Assembly (NCBI GenBank): GCA_002842215.1
Contig: PHCC01000001.1
Span: 140,238-204,237, forward strand
Direction of reading: 5' to 3'
Source: Betaproteobacteria bacterium HGW-Betaproteobacteria-9
GTDB lineage: Bacteria; Pseudomonadota; Gammaproteobacteria; Burkholderiales; Burkholderiaceae_C
Length of the DNA: 64,000 nt
Part shown: positions 29,882 through 38,673 of the stretch, piece after piece
Position numbering within the stretch: the first letter of the stretch is position 1
How the letters are laid out: every line of letters starts with the position of its first letter
Position numbers and translations under genes: made by a program
Notes under the pieces: generated by a model
Databases searched by the model: none
Told to the model about the DNA's origin: nothing
Seen by the model: the letters and a program-made list of their open reading frames with translations, nothing else

Positions 29882-30316
29882 TCAACCCGGCACACCCCGG
29901 TTGGCCAGTGCATCGGCCTTTTCGTTGCCCGGGTCGCCCGCATGGCCTTTGACCCAGTGCCACTCGATCTGGTGCACCCCGCCGTGCACGAGGGCATCAA
30001 GCTTCTGCCAGAGGTCGGCATTCTTGACCGGCTGTTTGGCCGCCGTCTTCCAGCCCTTGGTCTTCCAGCCATGGATCCACTCGGTGATGCCTTTGCGGAC
30101 GTATTCGCTGTCCAGGTAGAGCGACACCTTGCAGGGTCGCTTGAGCGCACCGAGTGCTTCGATCACGGCCGTGAGTTCCATCCGGTTGTTGGTGGTCTCG
30201 CGCTCACCACCCCAGAGCTCTTTTTCGTGGCCGCCGGCCTTGAGGTAAACGCCCCAGCCTCCCGGGCCCGGGTTGCCTTTGCAGGCGCCATCGGTGTAGA
30301 TCACCACGTGATTCAA
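29882..30316 (-). CDS. rnhA: Ribonuclease HI
   Basis: RNase HI degrades RNA in RNA-DNA hybrids during replication and R-loop removal. The 144-residue protein has all four metal-binding carboxylates: Asp in [18 protein letters not shown], Glu in [13 protein letters not shown], Asp in YLDSEYV, and Asp in [12 protein letters not shown], plus HWVKGHAG. The start codon is TTG at 30316: GGAG lies eight bases upstream and no ATG is available. It follows a methyltransferase gene as in other Burkholderiales. Confidence 0.96.
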   Translation of the reverse strand: MNHVVIYTDGACKGNPGPGGWGVYLKAGGHEKELWGGERETTNNRMELTAVIEALGALKRPCKVSLYLDSEYVRKGITEWIHGWKTKGWKTAAKQPVKNADLWQKLDALVHGGVHQIEWHWVKGHAGDPGNEKADALANRGVPG

Positions 30317-30444
30317 ATCTGTGTCTCCAGAAAAACAAAAAACAGCGCCACCCCAGGGGCACCGCCGGGCTGGCTTTGCCAGGCGGCCAGTGCCGCCACC
30401 ACTGGTGGGGGTTGACGCGAAGCGGCGCGGAGGGGTGTTTCACA

Positions 30445-31329
30445 TCAATGCCGGTTGGCCACCGACACGGGCGCCGCGGCCACAGCCCGCCGCGGCTTCC
30501 ACGCCGGGCCGAGCAGGCGCACACCCTGCACGCGCTTGACCGCCACCTGAAAATAGACCGCGCCGAAGATCGGCCACCAGCGTGGGCCGGCCCGGTCCAT
30601 CCAGGCGCTGTGGTTGAGCCACTTTTCGGTCCTCACCGCCGGCCGGTAGCAGCCAAAGCGCTCCGACTCTACTTCAAAACTCAGCAACCGCAGCCAGTCG
30701 CGCAACCGGCGCGGGCCGATGAATTCACCGGCCTCGGGCAGGTACAGGCTCGACAAACCCAGTCCATGCAAACCCAGCCGCCCTGCCAGGCGGGCGCGCC
30801 CCTGGCGCAGGCCCCAGAGACTGGTCGGATTGAAGCCCGAAATCACCACCCGGCCCTCGGGCACGAGCACCCGCTCCACCTCGCGCAACACGTGGTGGGG
30901 ATCGGCGCTGAGCTCCAGCGTGTGCGGCAGCACCACGAGGTCCAGACTCGCCGGTGGAAACGGCAGAGCGGCCGCGTTGGTCACCAGCGCCACCCGCGGC
31001 GACTCGCCCGGGGCCGGCCAGGTCGAGACCCGGTCGCCACTTTCGACGGATGGGGACTGCGGAGCATCCAGGTCCACCGTGCGACCGCCCTCCCCGGTGA
31101 ACAGCCGCTCATCCAGCGGCGCAACGAGCATCTCTTCGGGCAAGGCCAGCCAGCGGTGCGGCATGCGGTTCGCCTCGAGGGTACGCAGCTCGGGCAGTCC
31201 CAGCTGCAGCGCGTTGTAACCAAACAGATCGCTCACGGCGAGGTCAAATTGCCGCTGCTCCCAGTCCAGCAAGTAACGCCCGGGAGCGGTCTGAAACCAG
31301 TCGGTCAAACTTATAATGGGTGGATACAT
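30445..31329 (-). CDS. SAM-dependent methyltransferase (type 11 domain)
   Basis: The 294-residue protein is found next to rnhA and gloB across Burkholderiales. The methyltransferase core is divergent in motif I but shows ALPFPPASLDLVVLPHTLE (post-I to motif II) and REVERVLVPEGRVVISGFNP (motif III), followed by an Arg-rich helix and an alpha/beta C-terminal region ending in a basic alanine-rich tail. The substrate is unknown. The start at 31329 has no clear ribosome site and the transcript may be leaderless or start late. Confidence 0.88.
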   Translation of the reverse strand: MYPPIISLTDWFQTAPGRYLLDWEQRQFDLAVSDLFGYNALQLGLPELRTLEANRMPHRWLALPEEMLVAPLDERLFTGEGGRTVDLDAPQSPSVESGDRVSTWPAPGESPRVALVTNAAALPFPPASLDLVVLPHTLELSADPHHVLREVERVLVPEGRVVISGFNPTSLWGLRQGRARLAGRLGLHGLGLSSLYLPEAGEFIGPRRLRDWLRLLSFEVESERFGCYRPAVRTEKWLNHSAWMDRAGPRWWPIFGAVYFQVAVKRVQGVRLLGPAWKPRRAVAAAPVSVANRH

Positions 31330-31431
31330 GGTGTGAGATGAAAAGACGGAGCTGGCGCAAGTCCGGCACCCCCAACCCGGCTTTTCCGCGTACTCTACAC
31401 GCCAACCCCGCATTCACATCGGGCTCCGCGC

Positions 31432-32205
31432 ATGACACTTTTTCCCCTACCCGCGTTCAGCGACAACTACATCTGGGTGTTGCACGACGGGCAGCGGGCG
31501 CTGGTCGTGGATCCGGGCGAATCCGATGGGGTGCTGGCCTGGCTGGCCGACCAACGGATCGACCTCGACACCATCCTGATCACCCACCACCACGCCGACC
31601 ACACCGGTGGCGTGGCGGCCTTGCGCCGGGCCACCGGCGCGCGCGTCATCGGCCCGGCGGACGAACCCATGCCCGAGCCCCTGCTGCGCGTGGGTGAGGC
31701 CGATACCGTGAGTGCGCTGGGTCTGGACTGGCGGGTGATCCGGGTGCCGGGCCACACGGCCGGCCACATCGCCTACTTCTGCCCCGACGTGGACGGCCGG
31801 CCCCTGGTCTTTTGCGGCGACACCCTGTTCTCGGCGGGCTGCGGCCGGCTGTTTGAGGGCACGCCGGCGCAGATGCTGGACTCGCTCACCCGCCTGGCCC
31901 AGCTGCCCGACACCACCCGGGTCTGCTGCACCCACGAATACACGCTCTCCAACCTGCGTTTTGCGCTGGCGGTCGAGCCCGGCAATGCCGAACTGACGCA
32001 GCACGCCGCACATTGCGCGCAGCTGCGCGCCGGGAACCTTCCCACGCTGCCCAGCTCCATCTGGCTGGAAAAGCAGATCAACCCCTTCCTGCGCACCCAT
32101 GTGTCCGCGGTGGCCCTTGCGGCCGGTGCCCAAGAACCCGGCGCAGGATCCGATGCCGTGAGCGTGCTGGCCACCCTCAGGGAATGGAAAAACAACTTCA
32201 AATGA
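31432..32205 (+). CDS. gloB: Hydroxyacylglutathione hydrolase (glyoxalase II)
   Basis: GloB hydrolyses S-lactoylglutathione to lactate and glutathione, completing methylglyoxal detoxification. The 257-residue metallo-beta-lactamase-fold protein has THHHADHTGG at about residue 52, HTAGHIAYFC, GDTLFSAGCGRLFEG and CCTHEYTLSNLRFA, which together provide the binuclear metal ligands and glutathione site. The last codons overlap the next gene (ATGA), so mltD is translationally coupled. A plus-strand TATAAT at 31312-31317 may be its -10, but lacks a -35. Confidence 0.95.
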   Translation: MTLFPLPAFSDNYIWVLHDGQRALVVDPGESDGVLAWLADQRIDLDTILITHHHADHTGGVAALRRATGARVIGPADEPMPEPLLRVGEADTVSALGLDWRVIRVPGHTAGHIAYFCPDVDGRPLVFCGDTLFSAGCGRLFEGTPAQMLDSLTRLAQLPDTTRVCCTHEYTLSNLRFALAVEPGNAELTQHAAHCAQLRAGNLPTLPSSIWLEKQINPFLRTHVSAVALAAGAQEPGAGSDAVSVLATLREWKNNFK

Positions 32206-33842
32206 CCCTCGCCTCCACTCTGACCGCTTTCCATCCGCCACCTGATCACTCCCGCAACCACCCTCCAGGGACACCGTCAAGCGGTCGTCTGGCCGGACTG
32301 GTCTGGACCCTGGGCCTGACCTTGCTGATCGCCGGTTGTGCCGGTACGCCGGCGCCGCGCCAGACCACCCAGGCAGGGGATGGGTCAACAGTGCCCAGCG
32401 GGAGTCCTCAGCCGGCCACCGCGTCCCCCAACTACACCCACCCACCGCTGAGCGCCATCGTCTCCGCACAGGCCAGTGCGCCTCCGGTCGTGACGCTGGC
32501 TGCTCCGGAAGACATCTGGGACCGCATCCGGCGCGGCTTTGCCATGGCGGACCTGCAGAACGATCTGGTCCGGGACCGCGAGCAGTGGTACATCAGCCGC
32601 CCCGACTACATGCAGCGCATGACCGAGCGGTCGAATCGTTACCTGTTCCACATCGTCGAAGAGGTCGAGCGCCGCAACCTGCCCATGGAGCTGGCCCTGC
32701 TGCCCTTCATCGAGAGCGCGTTCAACCCGCAGGCGGTGTCCAGCGCGCGCGCGGCCGGCATGTGGCAGTTCATGCCCGCCACCGGCCAGTCGTTCGACCT
32801 GAGGCAGAACGCGTTCCGCGATGACCGCCGCGACGTGCTGGCGTCCACCCGCGCCGCACTCGATTATCTGGAGCAACTGCACGGCCGCTTTGGCGACTGG
32901 CACCTCGCCCTCGCGGCCTACAACTGGGGTCAGGGCAACGTCAACCGCGCCATCACACGCAACCAGCGTGCCGGTCTGCCCACGGGTTACACCGACATCG
33001 ACATGCCGCTGGAGACGCGCATGTACGTGCCCAAGCTGCAGGCGGTGAAAAACATCCTGGCCCGGCCCGAGTCGTTCAATGCCCAGTTGCCACCGATCGG
33101 CAACCACCCTTTCTTTGACACCCTGACGCTGGAGCGTGACATCGATGTGGCGCTCATCGCCACGCTGGCGGAGGTGAGCGAGAAGGACTTCCGGGCACTG
33201 AACCCTTCGATCAAGCAGCCCATCGTGATGGCGGCCGGCACGCCCTACATCCTGCTGCCCTGGGACAACGCCAACATCTTCGAGCGCCGGCTGGCCGACT
33301 ACAAAGGCCCGCTCGCCAGCTGGACAGCCTGGGTCGTGCCCAGCACCATGACCGCCGCCGAGGTCGCTCGGCGCGTGGGCATGAGCGAGTCCGAACTGCG
33401 CGCCGTCAACAACATCCCGCCCCGCATGCGGGTGCGCGCCGGTTCAAGTTTGCTGGTGGCGCGCAGCGACCAGCACAACCGCGACGTGAGCGAATTCGTC
33501 GCCGACAACGCCAGCCTCAGCCTGCAACCAGAAGCCATCGTGCGGCGCGGCTCCGTGATCGTCCGCTCAGGCGACACCCTAAGCCGGCTGGCCGCGCGCC
33601 ACGGCGTCAGTGCCGCGAATCTGGCGCGCTGGAACAACCTGCGGGTCAGCTCTAAACTCAAGGCCGGTCAGCGCCTCTCGCTGGTCAAGACCCAGCGGTC
33701 CAGCGTGGTTGCTGCGAAGAGCGGCAAGAAGATGACCCAGAAGAGCACGCAGGCCAAAGGCAAGAGCGTCAAACGCAGCACCAAAAAAGCCACGATCAAA
33801 CCCACGCGCACGGCGAGCAAAAAGAAAGCGCGCAAGAACTGA
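32202..33842 (+). CDS. mltD: Membrane-bound lytic murein transglycosylase D, LysM-containing lipoprotein
   Basis: The 546-residue lipoprotein cuts peptidoglycan glycan strands with 1,6-anhydro ends. The hydrophobic N-terminus ends in LTLLIAGC, a good lipobox with Cys at about residue 46. The SLT domain follows: LALLPFIESAFNPQAVSSARA with the catalytic Glu, AGMWQFMPATGQSFDL, and AAYNWGQGNVNRAI. Two C-terminal LysM-like repeats are visible (TMTAAEVARRVGMSESELRA and SGDTLSRLAARHGVSAANLA), then a very lysine-rich tail. The ATG overlaps the gloB stop by four bases. Confidence 0.95.
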   Translation: MTLASTLTAFHPPPDHSRNHPPGTPSSGRLAGLVWTLGLTLLIAGCAGTPAPRQTTQAGDGSTVPSGSPQPATASPNYTHPPLSAIVSAQASAPPVVTLAAPEDIWDRIRRGFAMADLQNDLVRDREQWYISRPDYMQRMTERSNRYLFHIVEEVERRNLPMELALLPFIESAFNPQAVSSARAAGMWQFMPATGQSFDLRQNAFRDDRRDVLASTRAALDYLEQLHGRFGDWHLALAAYNWGQGNVNRAITRNQRAGLPTGYTDIDMPLETRMYVPKLQAVKNILARPESFNAQLPPIGNHPFFDTLTLERDIDVALIATLAEVSEKDFRALNPSIKQPIVMAAGTPYILLPWDNANIFERRLADYKGPLASWTAWVVPSTMTAAEVARRVGMSESELRAVNNIPPRMRVRAGSSLLVARSDQHNRDVSEFVADNASLSLQPEAIVRRGSVIVRSGDTLSRLAARHGVSAANLARWNNLRVSSKLKAGQRLSLVKTQRSSVVAAKSGKKMTQKSTQAKGKSVKRSTKKATIKPTRTASKKKARKN

Positions 33843-33867
33843 GAAGGTCGTCCGCCTTGCCGCGGAT

Positions 33868-34935
33868 TCAGGCGCGGAAACGGGCCTTCGATTTCTGTGC
33901 AAACTCGTTGGTGAACGTGCGGTCCAGGTTCACGCGCTGCAGCATCTGCGCATCGTCAAAATGCGCCAGCATGCGCACCGTGGTCTGAGGGCCGGCCTCG
34001 GGCATCAGACCATCGGGCGTCCACGACTCACGGGCCCGACTGAACGCTGCAAGGTACAGCGCCCGGTCCCCGAGAAAATAGGCTTCGGGCACGATCCTGA
34101 TCAGGTCGGAGGGCCCGGCGGTCTGCAGCCATTTCAGGGCATGCACCATCGCGTCGGTGATGGCCTGGCAGTGCTTCGGGTTGTTCTCCACGAAACCGGC
34201 CATGGCGCTCAGGCAACCCGCGGGCAGCGGTCCGCCAAACACATCGGCATTGCCCCGCGTGGTGCGCGTGTCGGCCACCACCCGGAGTTCCCCCGCCTGC
34301 TCCAGCTGGGTGATCAACGGGTCGGTGTAGCAGATGGCATCCACCTGTCCCGAACGAAAAGCCGCGACCGCGGCCGAAGCACTCGGAAAGGCCTGGTAGG
34401 CCACGTCCTGCGGACCCAGCCCTGCCCTGGTCAGCAGCAGGCGCGCAATGCGGTGACTGGCCGAACCCAACGCCGTGACCGCGATACGTCGACCACGCAG
34501 GTCGCGCAGCTGGCGGTAGTGCTCCATGGTCTGCAGCGATACGCCGAGCACGATTTGTGGCGTGCGCCCCTGCAACACGATGGAGCGTATCGACTGCCCC
34601 CGCATCTGCAGGCTGATGGTGTGGCTGTAGGGTCCCGACACCAGGTGGGTGGCGCCGCTGAGCATGGCCTGCAGGGCTTGCCCCGGCTCCGTGAAATCGC
34701 GCAGCTGGACGTCCAGCCCCTCAGCGGCAAAATAGCCCAGACGATCCGCGATCGTGAGCGGCAGGTAACAGAACGACGAGCGGTTCTCCACCGCCATCAC
34801 CACGCGGCCCAGCGTGTTGCGGGTGACGGGTGCCGCGGCGCTGGTGGCTGGCCGCGACTGCGCAAACACCGCAGGCAGGCCTGCCGTCAGCATCGCCGAC
34901 GCGCACACACGACCCCACCCACGGCGACTCCACAT
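33868..34935 (-). CDS. ABC transporter substrate-binding protein (NMT1/SsuA/TauA type)
   Basis: The 355-residue protein has a signal peptide (basic MWSRRGWGR, hydrophobic core to AVFAQ about residue 26). The periplasmic-binding fold is of the nitrate/sulfonate/taurine/thiamine-precursor class: MAVENRSSFCYLPLTIADRLGYFAAEGLDV, LSGATHLVSGPYSHTISL, LRGRRIAVTALGSASHRIA, FRSGQVDAICYTDPL. GAGGA lies six bases before the ATG at 34935. No permease or ATPase gene is adjacent, so it is an orphan; the ligand cannot be inferred. Confidence 0.9.
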   Translation of the reverse strand: MWSRRGWGRVCASAMLTAGLPAVFAQSRPATSAAAPVTRNTLGRVVMAVENRSSFCYLPLTIADRLGYFAAEGLDVQLRDFTEPGQALQAMLSGATHLVSGPYSHTISLQMRGQSIRSIVLQGRTPQIVLGVSLQTMEHYRQLRDLRGRRIAVTALGSASHRIARLLLTRAGLGPQDVAYQAFPSASAAVAAFRSGQVDAICYTDPLITQLEQAGELRVVADTRTTRGNADVFGGPLPAGCLSAMAGFVENNPKHCQAITDAMVHALKWLQTAGPSDLIRIVPEAYFLGDRALYLAAFSRARESWTPDGLMPEAGPQTTVRMLAHFDDAQMLQRVNLDRTFTNEFAQKSKARFRA

Positions 34936-34987
34936 GACACATCCTCTCTGGTACCTGTCTTCAAGGTGCCAGCGTATGCGCCATTGC

Positions 34988-35023
34988 AAAAACCCGCATC
35001 GGGACGAATCCCGAGCGGGTTTC
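34988..35023 (-). terminator. Intrinsic terminator after the MAPEG gene
   Basis: On the minus strand AACCCGC-T-CGGGA pairs with TCCCG-A-TGCGGGTT around a small loop, followed by TTTTTGC. It lies 46 bases after the MAPEG stop codon and before the divergent-looking binding-protein promoter. Confidence 0.75.
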
Positions 35024-35068
35024 CACCAAGCTTAAAAGCAATTAAAAGTAACCGCCTCGCAACCGGCG

Positions 35069-35473
35069 TCAGACAAACAGGATCGCGATGTTGACCAGCA
35101 GCGCCAGGGTCCATGCAATGCTGCGCGCCGTGGCCAGATCGGCCACATACAACATGATGTAGACCAGTCGCAAAACGATGTAGAAGAAGGCCAGCAGATC
35201 CAGCCGGGTCTGGTAGGTGCCGAGCTGGTGGGCAATGATCACCGCACCCATGAAAAACGGCAGCGCCTCGAAGCTGTTGGCCTGCGCCGCATTGGCGCGT
35301 GCTCGCCAGTCGTTTTGCTTCGCCAGCCAGGCGCGCGGGTTGTGGTTGTCGTAGCCGCCCTCGCGCCTTGGCTTGGCGAACGTGCCCCACTTGGCCAGCC
35401 CCGCGCAAACAATCGGCAGCAGCGCCGCCACGATCACGGCCCAGTAGGCCACGGTGAGTCCCGCGATTTTCAT
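35069..35473 (-). CDS. MAPEG family membrane protein
   Basis: The 134-residue protein has four hydrophobic helices and the MAPEG pattern: a first helix (VAYWAVIVAALLPIVCAGLA), the conserved loop with NPRAWLAKQNDWRARANAAQANSFEALPFF, and later helices (FFYIVLRLVYIMLYVADLA). Eukaryotic members are glutathione-dependent enzymes; bacterial ones are mostly uncharacterised. It sits alone, 27 bases downstream of recR. Confidence 0.9.
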   Translation of the reverse strand: MKIAGLTVAYWAVIVAALLPIVCAGLAKWGTFAKPRREGGYDNHNPRAWLAKQNDWRARANAAQANSFEALPFFMGAVIIAHQLGTYQTRLDLLAFFYIVLRLVYIMLYVADLATARSIAWTLALLVNIAILFV

Positions 35474-35500
35474 GAAGCGTTTTCTTTTGGATGCTAGTGG

Positions 35501-36106
35501 TCAGCGCCGGTCCACCAGAGCGTGGGCGATCGTGCCGAGATCCACGTACTCGAGCTCGCTGCCCACCGGCACGCCCCGCGCGAGCCGCGTGACATTCACG
35601 CCGCGCGCCTTCAGCGCCTGCGCGATCACATGCGCCGTGGTTTCGCCCTCGGCCGTGAAGTTGGTCGCGAGGATCACTTCTCGCACTTCGCGCACGCCGT
35701 CCACCAGGGTGTCAATGCGGTCAAAGAGTTTTTGCAGACCAATGTCGCGCGGACCCACGCCGTCCAGCGGGCTGAGCTTGCCCATGAGCACGAAGTACAG
35801 GCCCTTGTAGGCCCCGGTGCGCTCCAGCGCCGACTGGTCGGCCGGGTTCTCCACCACACACAACTGGCTGCGGTCACGCCGCACATCGCGACACGTGGGG
35901 CAGATCTGATCTTCTGTGAAGGTGTGGCACAGCGCGCAGTGCCTGACCTCGGCGCAGGCGTGCTGCAGTGCCTGCGCCAGATGCAGCGCGCCCTCGCGGT
36001 CGTGCTGCAGCAGGTGAAACGCCATGCGCTGGGCCGATTTCACCCCCACGCCCGGCAGGCGCCGCAGCGCCTGCACCAGCAGTTCAAGAGAGTGGTTTTC
36101 GGCCAA
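35501..36106 (-). CDS. recR: Recombination protein RecR
   Basis: RecR works with RecF and RecO to load RecA at gaps. The 201-residue protein has the N-terminal helix-hairpin-helix ([21 protein letters not shown]), the zinc finger [16 protein letters not shown], and the Toprim domain ([35 protein letters not shown]). The start is TTG at 36106, 11 bases after the ybaB stop; no ATG or GTG fits the conserved N-terminus. The order dnaX-ybaB-recR is widespread and links it to replication-repair. Confidence 0.96.
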   Translation of the reverse strand: MAENHSLELLVQALRRLPGVGVKSAQRMAFHLLQHDREGALHLAQALQHACAEVRHCALCHTFTEDQICPTCRDVRRDRSQLCVVENPADQSALERTGAYKGLYFVLMGKLSPLDGVGPRDIGLQKLFDRIDTLVDGVREVREVILATNFTAEGETTAHVIAQALKARGVNVTRLARGVPVGSELEYVDLGTIAHALVDRR

Positions 36107-36117
36107 GTGGGCGGTCG

Positions 36118-36450
36118 TCAGAAGGGGAACTTCATCCCGCCGGGAAGGCCTGGCATTCCTGCCGTGAGCTTGCCCAGTTTCTCGTTCGAAGTTTCTTCAG
36201 CCTTGCGCACCGCGGCGTTGAACGCTGCGGCCACCAGGTCTTCCAGCATGTCCTTGTCGTCGGCCAGCAGGCTGGGGTCGATGGTGACGCGCTTCACATC
36301 GTGTTTGCAGGTCATGAGCACCTTCACCAGGCCGGCACCGGACTCACCGGTGACCTCGATGAAGGCGAGTTCGTCCTGCGCCTTCTTGAGGTTGTCCTGC
36401 ATGGCCTGGGCCTGCTTCATGAGGCCGGCGAGTTGTCCTTTGTTGAACAT
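36118..36450 (-). CDS. ybaB: YbaB/EbfC family nucleoid-associated protein
   Basis: The 110-residue DNA-binding protein starts [20 protein letters not shown], with a long N-terminal helix ([21 protein letters not shown]), and has the family core [20 protein letters not shown] and [16 protein letters not shown]. It forms tweezer-like dimers that bind DNA. It lies between dnaX and recR, 49 bases after dnaX, in the standard operon. Confidence 0.96.
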   Translation of the reverse strand: MFNKGQLAGLMKQAQAMQDNLKKAQDELAFIEVTGESGAGLVKVLMTCKHDVKRVTIDPSLLADDKDMLEDLVAAAFNAAVRKAEETSNEKLGKLTAGMPGLPGGMKFPF

Positions 36451-36499
36451 GGTTTTCCTTGTATGTCCTGAATGAAATGAATCGGCGTAACCGAGAAGC

Positions 36500-38431
36500 T
36501 CAGGCGCCTGTGGCCTTGAGCGTGCCGGGTACGATTTTGCCGCCAAAGTCGCGCATCATCGTTTGCACGAAGGGGTCGTCGCGGATGATCTGTTCGGCTT
36601 CGCGCTGCCGGCGGGCGGCCTCGGCCGCCAACCGCAGCGCGGCAGAGTCCTCGACCGGGCCGATCTCCACCACCAGGCGGATCTCGTGACCCAACGTCTT
36701 CAAGGCCGCGCTCAGACGTTCCCGGGTGTTGCCCTGGTTGAGCGACTCGCGCTCCACCCGCAACAGCCATTGGTCCGCGTCGCGCGCCACCAACTGGGAC
36801 TGCAGCCCCAGCTCGCGCACCAGCGCCGTGATGGTTTCGGCCTTGGCCAGTTGCTGGATCGCATCGAACCAGAAATCGCCCTCGGCGCTGAGCACCGGCT
36901 CGCGCATCGGCACGGCTTCGCCCGGATCGCGCAGGCGGTCCAGCCGCGGCGAGGGTCCGGGATCGCGCACAGGCACCTCGACCACACGGCGCGAGGTCTG
37001 CACACCCTCGTCCAAAGGCGCATCGTCTGGCTCCTCCACCCAGGGTGGGCCATCGTCTTCAAAGTGCGCAGGTTCAGCCGCGGGCAATGTCTTGGTTGCC
37101 GGCGCCGCAGGCACGGGGCGCGCGGCAGGCGGAGCCTGCACGGTCGCTGCGGCCAAAGGAGCTACCGGAGCCGGTGCCACAGGTGCAGCCGCCACGGCAA
37201 CGGGCCGGACCACAGGTGCCACAGGCCGGGGTGTCGGCGCCGCAACGGGCTGAGGCACCGCGACCGGGGCCTCAGCCCCGGATTTCAGTGTTTTTTTTTC
37301 CGCCGCGGCGCCGGTCGCCGTCTGCGAAGGCTTGAACGCGAGCAGCCGCAGCAGCACCATGGTGAGAGCGGCGTATTCGTCCGGCGCCAGGCCCAGCTCG
37401 GCGCGGCCGTGCAGACACAGGCTGTAGAGCAGTTGGGTTTCGTCGGCGGGCAGCGCGTGCGCCAGGCGCACGATCTCCGGCGTGTCGGGGTCGTCCGACT
37501 CCTGCAGGGCCAGCCGTTCGGGCACCGCCTGCAGCACCGCCATGCGCTGCAGCAGGCCGGTCATTTCTTCGAGCGTCGAGGCGGCGTTCAGGCCGTTCAG
37601 GCGCAGGCTGTCGATGGTGTCGACCACCGCAGCGCCATCACCGCGCGCCAGCCCGTCGATCAGGCGCAGCACATACGAACGGTCCACCGCGCCCAGCATC
37701 TGGCGCACCGTGGCTTCCTGCAGCTGCCCGCCACCGAAGGCAATGGCCTGGTCGGTCAGCGAGAGCGCGTCGCGCATCGAGCCGCGCGCAGCGCGCGAGA
37801 TCAGACGCAGCGCCAGCGTCTCGGCCGGCACGCTTTCGGCCTGCAGCACCTGCGCCAGGTGCTGCAGCACAGTCTCGGGCGCCATCGGCCGCAGGTTGAA
37901 CTGCAGGCAGCGCGAAAGCACCGTGACCGGCACCTTCTGCGGGTCGGTCGTGGCCAGCACGAACTTCAGGTATTCGGGCGGTTCTTCCAGCGTCTTGAGC
38001 ATCGCGTTGAACGCGTGCCCGGTGAGCATGTGCACCTCGTCGATCATGAAGACCTTGAAGCGCCCCTGCACCGGCTTGTAGACCGCCTGCTCCAGCAGCG
38101 CCTGGACCTCGTCCACGCCGCGGTTCGAGGCCGCGTCCAGCTCGGTGTAATCGACGAACCGGCCGGCGTCGATGTCGGTGCAGGCCTGGCACACGCCGCA
38201 AGGCTCGGCGGTGATGCCGCCCTGCCCATCGGCCCCCAGACAGTTGAGCGACTTGGCCAGGATGCGCGAGACCGTGGTCTTGCCCACGCCGCGCGTGCCG
38301 GTGAACAGGTAGGCGTGGTGCAGCCGCTGCGTGGTCAGCGCGTTGGACAGCGCCTGAACCACGTGCTCCTGCCCCACCATTTCGGTGAAATTGCGCGGGC
38401 GGTACTTGCGGGCCAGAACGACATAGGACAT
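36500..38431 (-). CDS. dnaX: DNA polymerase III subunit tau (and probably gamma)
   Basis: DnaX is the motor of the clamp loader. The full tau form has 643 residues: AAA+ domain starting [20 protein letters not shown], Walker [13 protein letters not shown], zinc-binding cysteines (CLGADGQGG... CGVCQACTD), sensor region [19 protein letters not shown], then a Pro/Ala-rich linker and tau C-terminal domain. At codons 378-381 nine A in a row precede a perfect hairpin, and the -1 frame stops after six more residues (386 in total), while the +1 frame stops after one. This predicts a shorter gamma protein from the same gene. ATG at 38431 matches the conserved start. Confidence 0.96.
   Translation of the reverse strand: MSYVVLARKYRPRNFTEMVGQEHVVQALSNALTTQRLHHAYLFTGTRGVGKTTVSRILAKSLNCLGADGQGGITAEPCGVCQACTDIDAGRFVDYTELDAASNRGVDEVQALLEQAVYKPVQGRFKVFMIDEVHMLTGHAFNAMLKTLEEPPEYLKFVLATTDPQKVPVTVLSRCLQFNLRPMAPETVLQHLAQVLQAESVPAETLALRLISRAARGSMRDALSLTDQAIAFGGGQLQEATVRQMLGAVDRSYVLRLIDGLARGDGAAVVDTIDSLRLNGLNAASTLEEMTGLLQRMAVLQAVPERLALQESDDPDTPEIVRLAHALPADETQLLYSLCLHGRAELGLAPDEYAALTMVLLRLLAFKPSQTATGAAAEKKTLKSGAEAPVAVPQPVAAPTPRPVAPVVRPVAVAAAPVAPAPVAPLAAATVQAPPAARPVPAAPATKTLPAAEPAHFEDDGPPWVEEPDDAPLDEGVQTSRRVVEVPVRDPGPSPRLDRLRDPGEAVPMREPVLSAEGDFWFDAIQQLAKAETITALVRELGLQSQLVARDADQWLLRVERESLNQGNTRERLSAALKTLGHEIRLVVEIGPVEDSAALRLAAEAARRQREAEQIIRDDPFVQTMMRDFGGKIVPGTLKATGA
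37264..37299 (-). promoter_or_regulatory. dnaX programmed frameshift/slippage signal
   Basis: Read on the minus strand: nine A (37299-37291), a 9-nt spacer, then CCGGGGC-TGAG-GCCCCGG, a perfect 7-bp stem (37281-37264). In the -1 frame the codons after the A run are AAC ACT GAA ATC CGG GGC and then TGA, the stop lying in the hairpin loop. Layout matches known dnaX gamma/tau recoding: slippery A run, spacer, stem-loop, early stop. Confidence 0.8.
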
Positions 38432-38483
38432 GGCAGGGATTCTAAGCGGCGCCCCTGGTCGGCAAAGGGTGGCCGTCATCGCC

Positions 38484-38489
38484 TACAAT
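38484..38489 (+). promoter_or_regulatory. -10 element of the SRP RNA promoter
   Basis: TACAAT (5/6 match) lies about nine bases before the predicted 5' end of the SRP RNA. No clear -35 was found at 16-18 bases. It is divergent from dnaX, whose ATG is 52 bases away. Confidence 0.5.
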
Positions 38490-38497
38490 CGATCCCG

Positions 38498-38590
38498 ACG
38501 GGCCTTCCCGCATGGTGAAGCGGCCAACCGGGTCAGGTGGGGAACCAAGCAGCCCTAACTGTGTAGCCAGTGCCGGGGTCAAGGCTCGTC
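38498..38590 (+). ncRNA. ffs: Bacterial small signal recognition particle RNA (4.5S RNA)
   Basis: The conserved Ffh-binding hairpin is present as GGGTCAGG-TGG-GGAA-CCA-AGCAGCCC: the GGAA tetraloop, the CAGG/AGCA internal loop, and a TGG/CCA helix that replaces the usual TCC/GGA by compensatory change. The ends pair as GGGCCTT (38500-38506) with AAGGCTC (38581-38587), giving a single long hairpin of about 93 nt, the size of the short proteobacterial form. With Ffh and FtsY it targets nascent membrane proteins to the Sec translocon. Its place beside dnaX is common in proteobacteria. Confidence 0.93.
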
Positions 38591-38673
38591 ACCTTATTCA
38601 GCGCCAAACAGGCGCCGCAGCGAGCCAGCTGAAGCACCACCGCCGTGCCGCTGGGGCCACGGAGCGGGTGCCC

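Noticed and set aside
31312..31317. Perfect TATAAT on the plus strand before gloB
   Set aside because: No -35 at a usable spacing and it lies within the N-terminal codons of the methyltransferase gene; mentioned only as a possible gloB -10.
33868..34935. Treating the NMT1-like protein as part of a nitrate or taurine ABC operon
   Set aside because: No permease or ATPase gene lies beside it; the nearest genes are mltD and a MAPEG protein.
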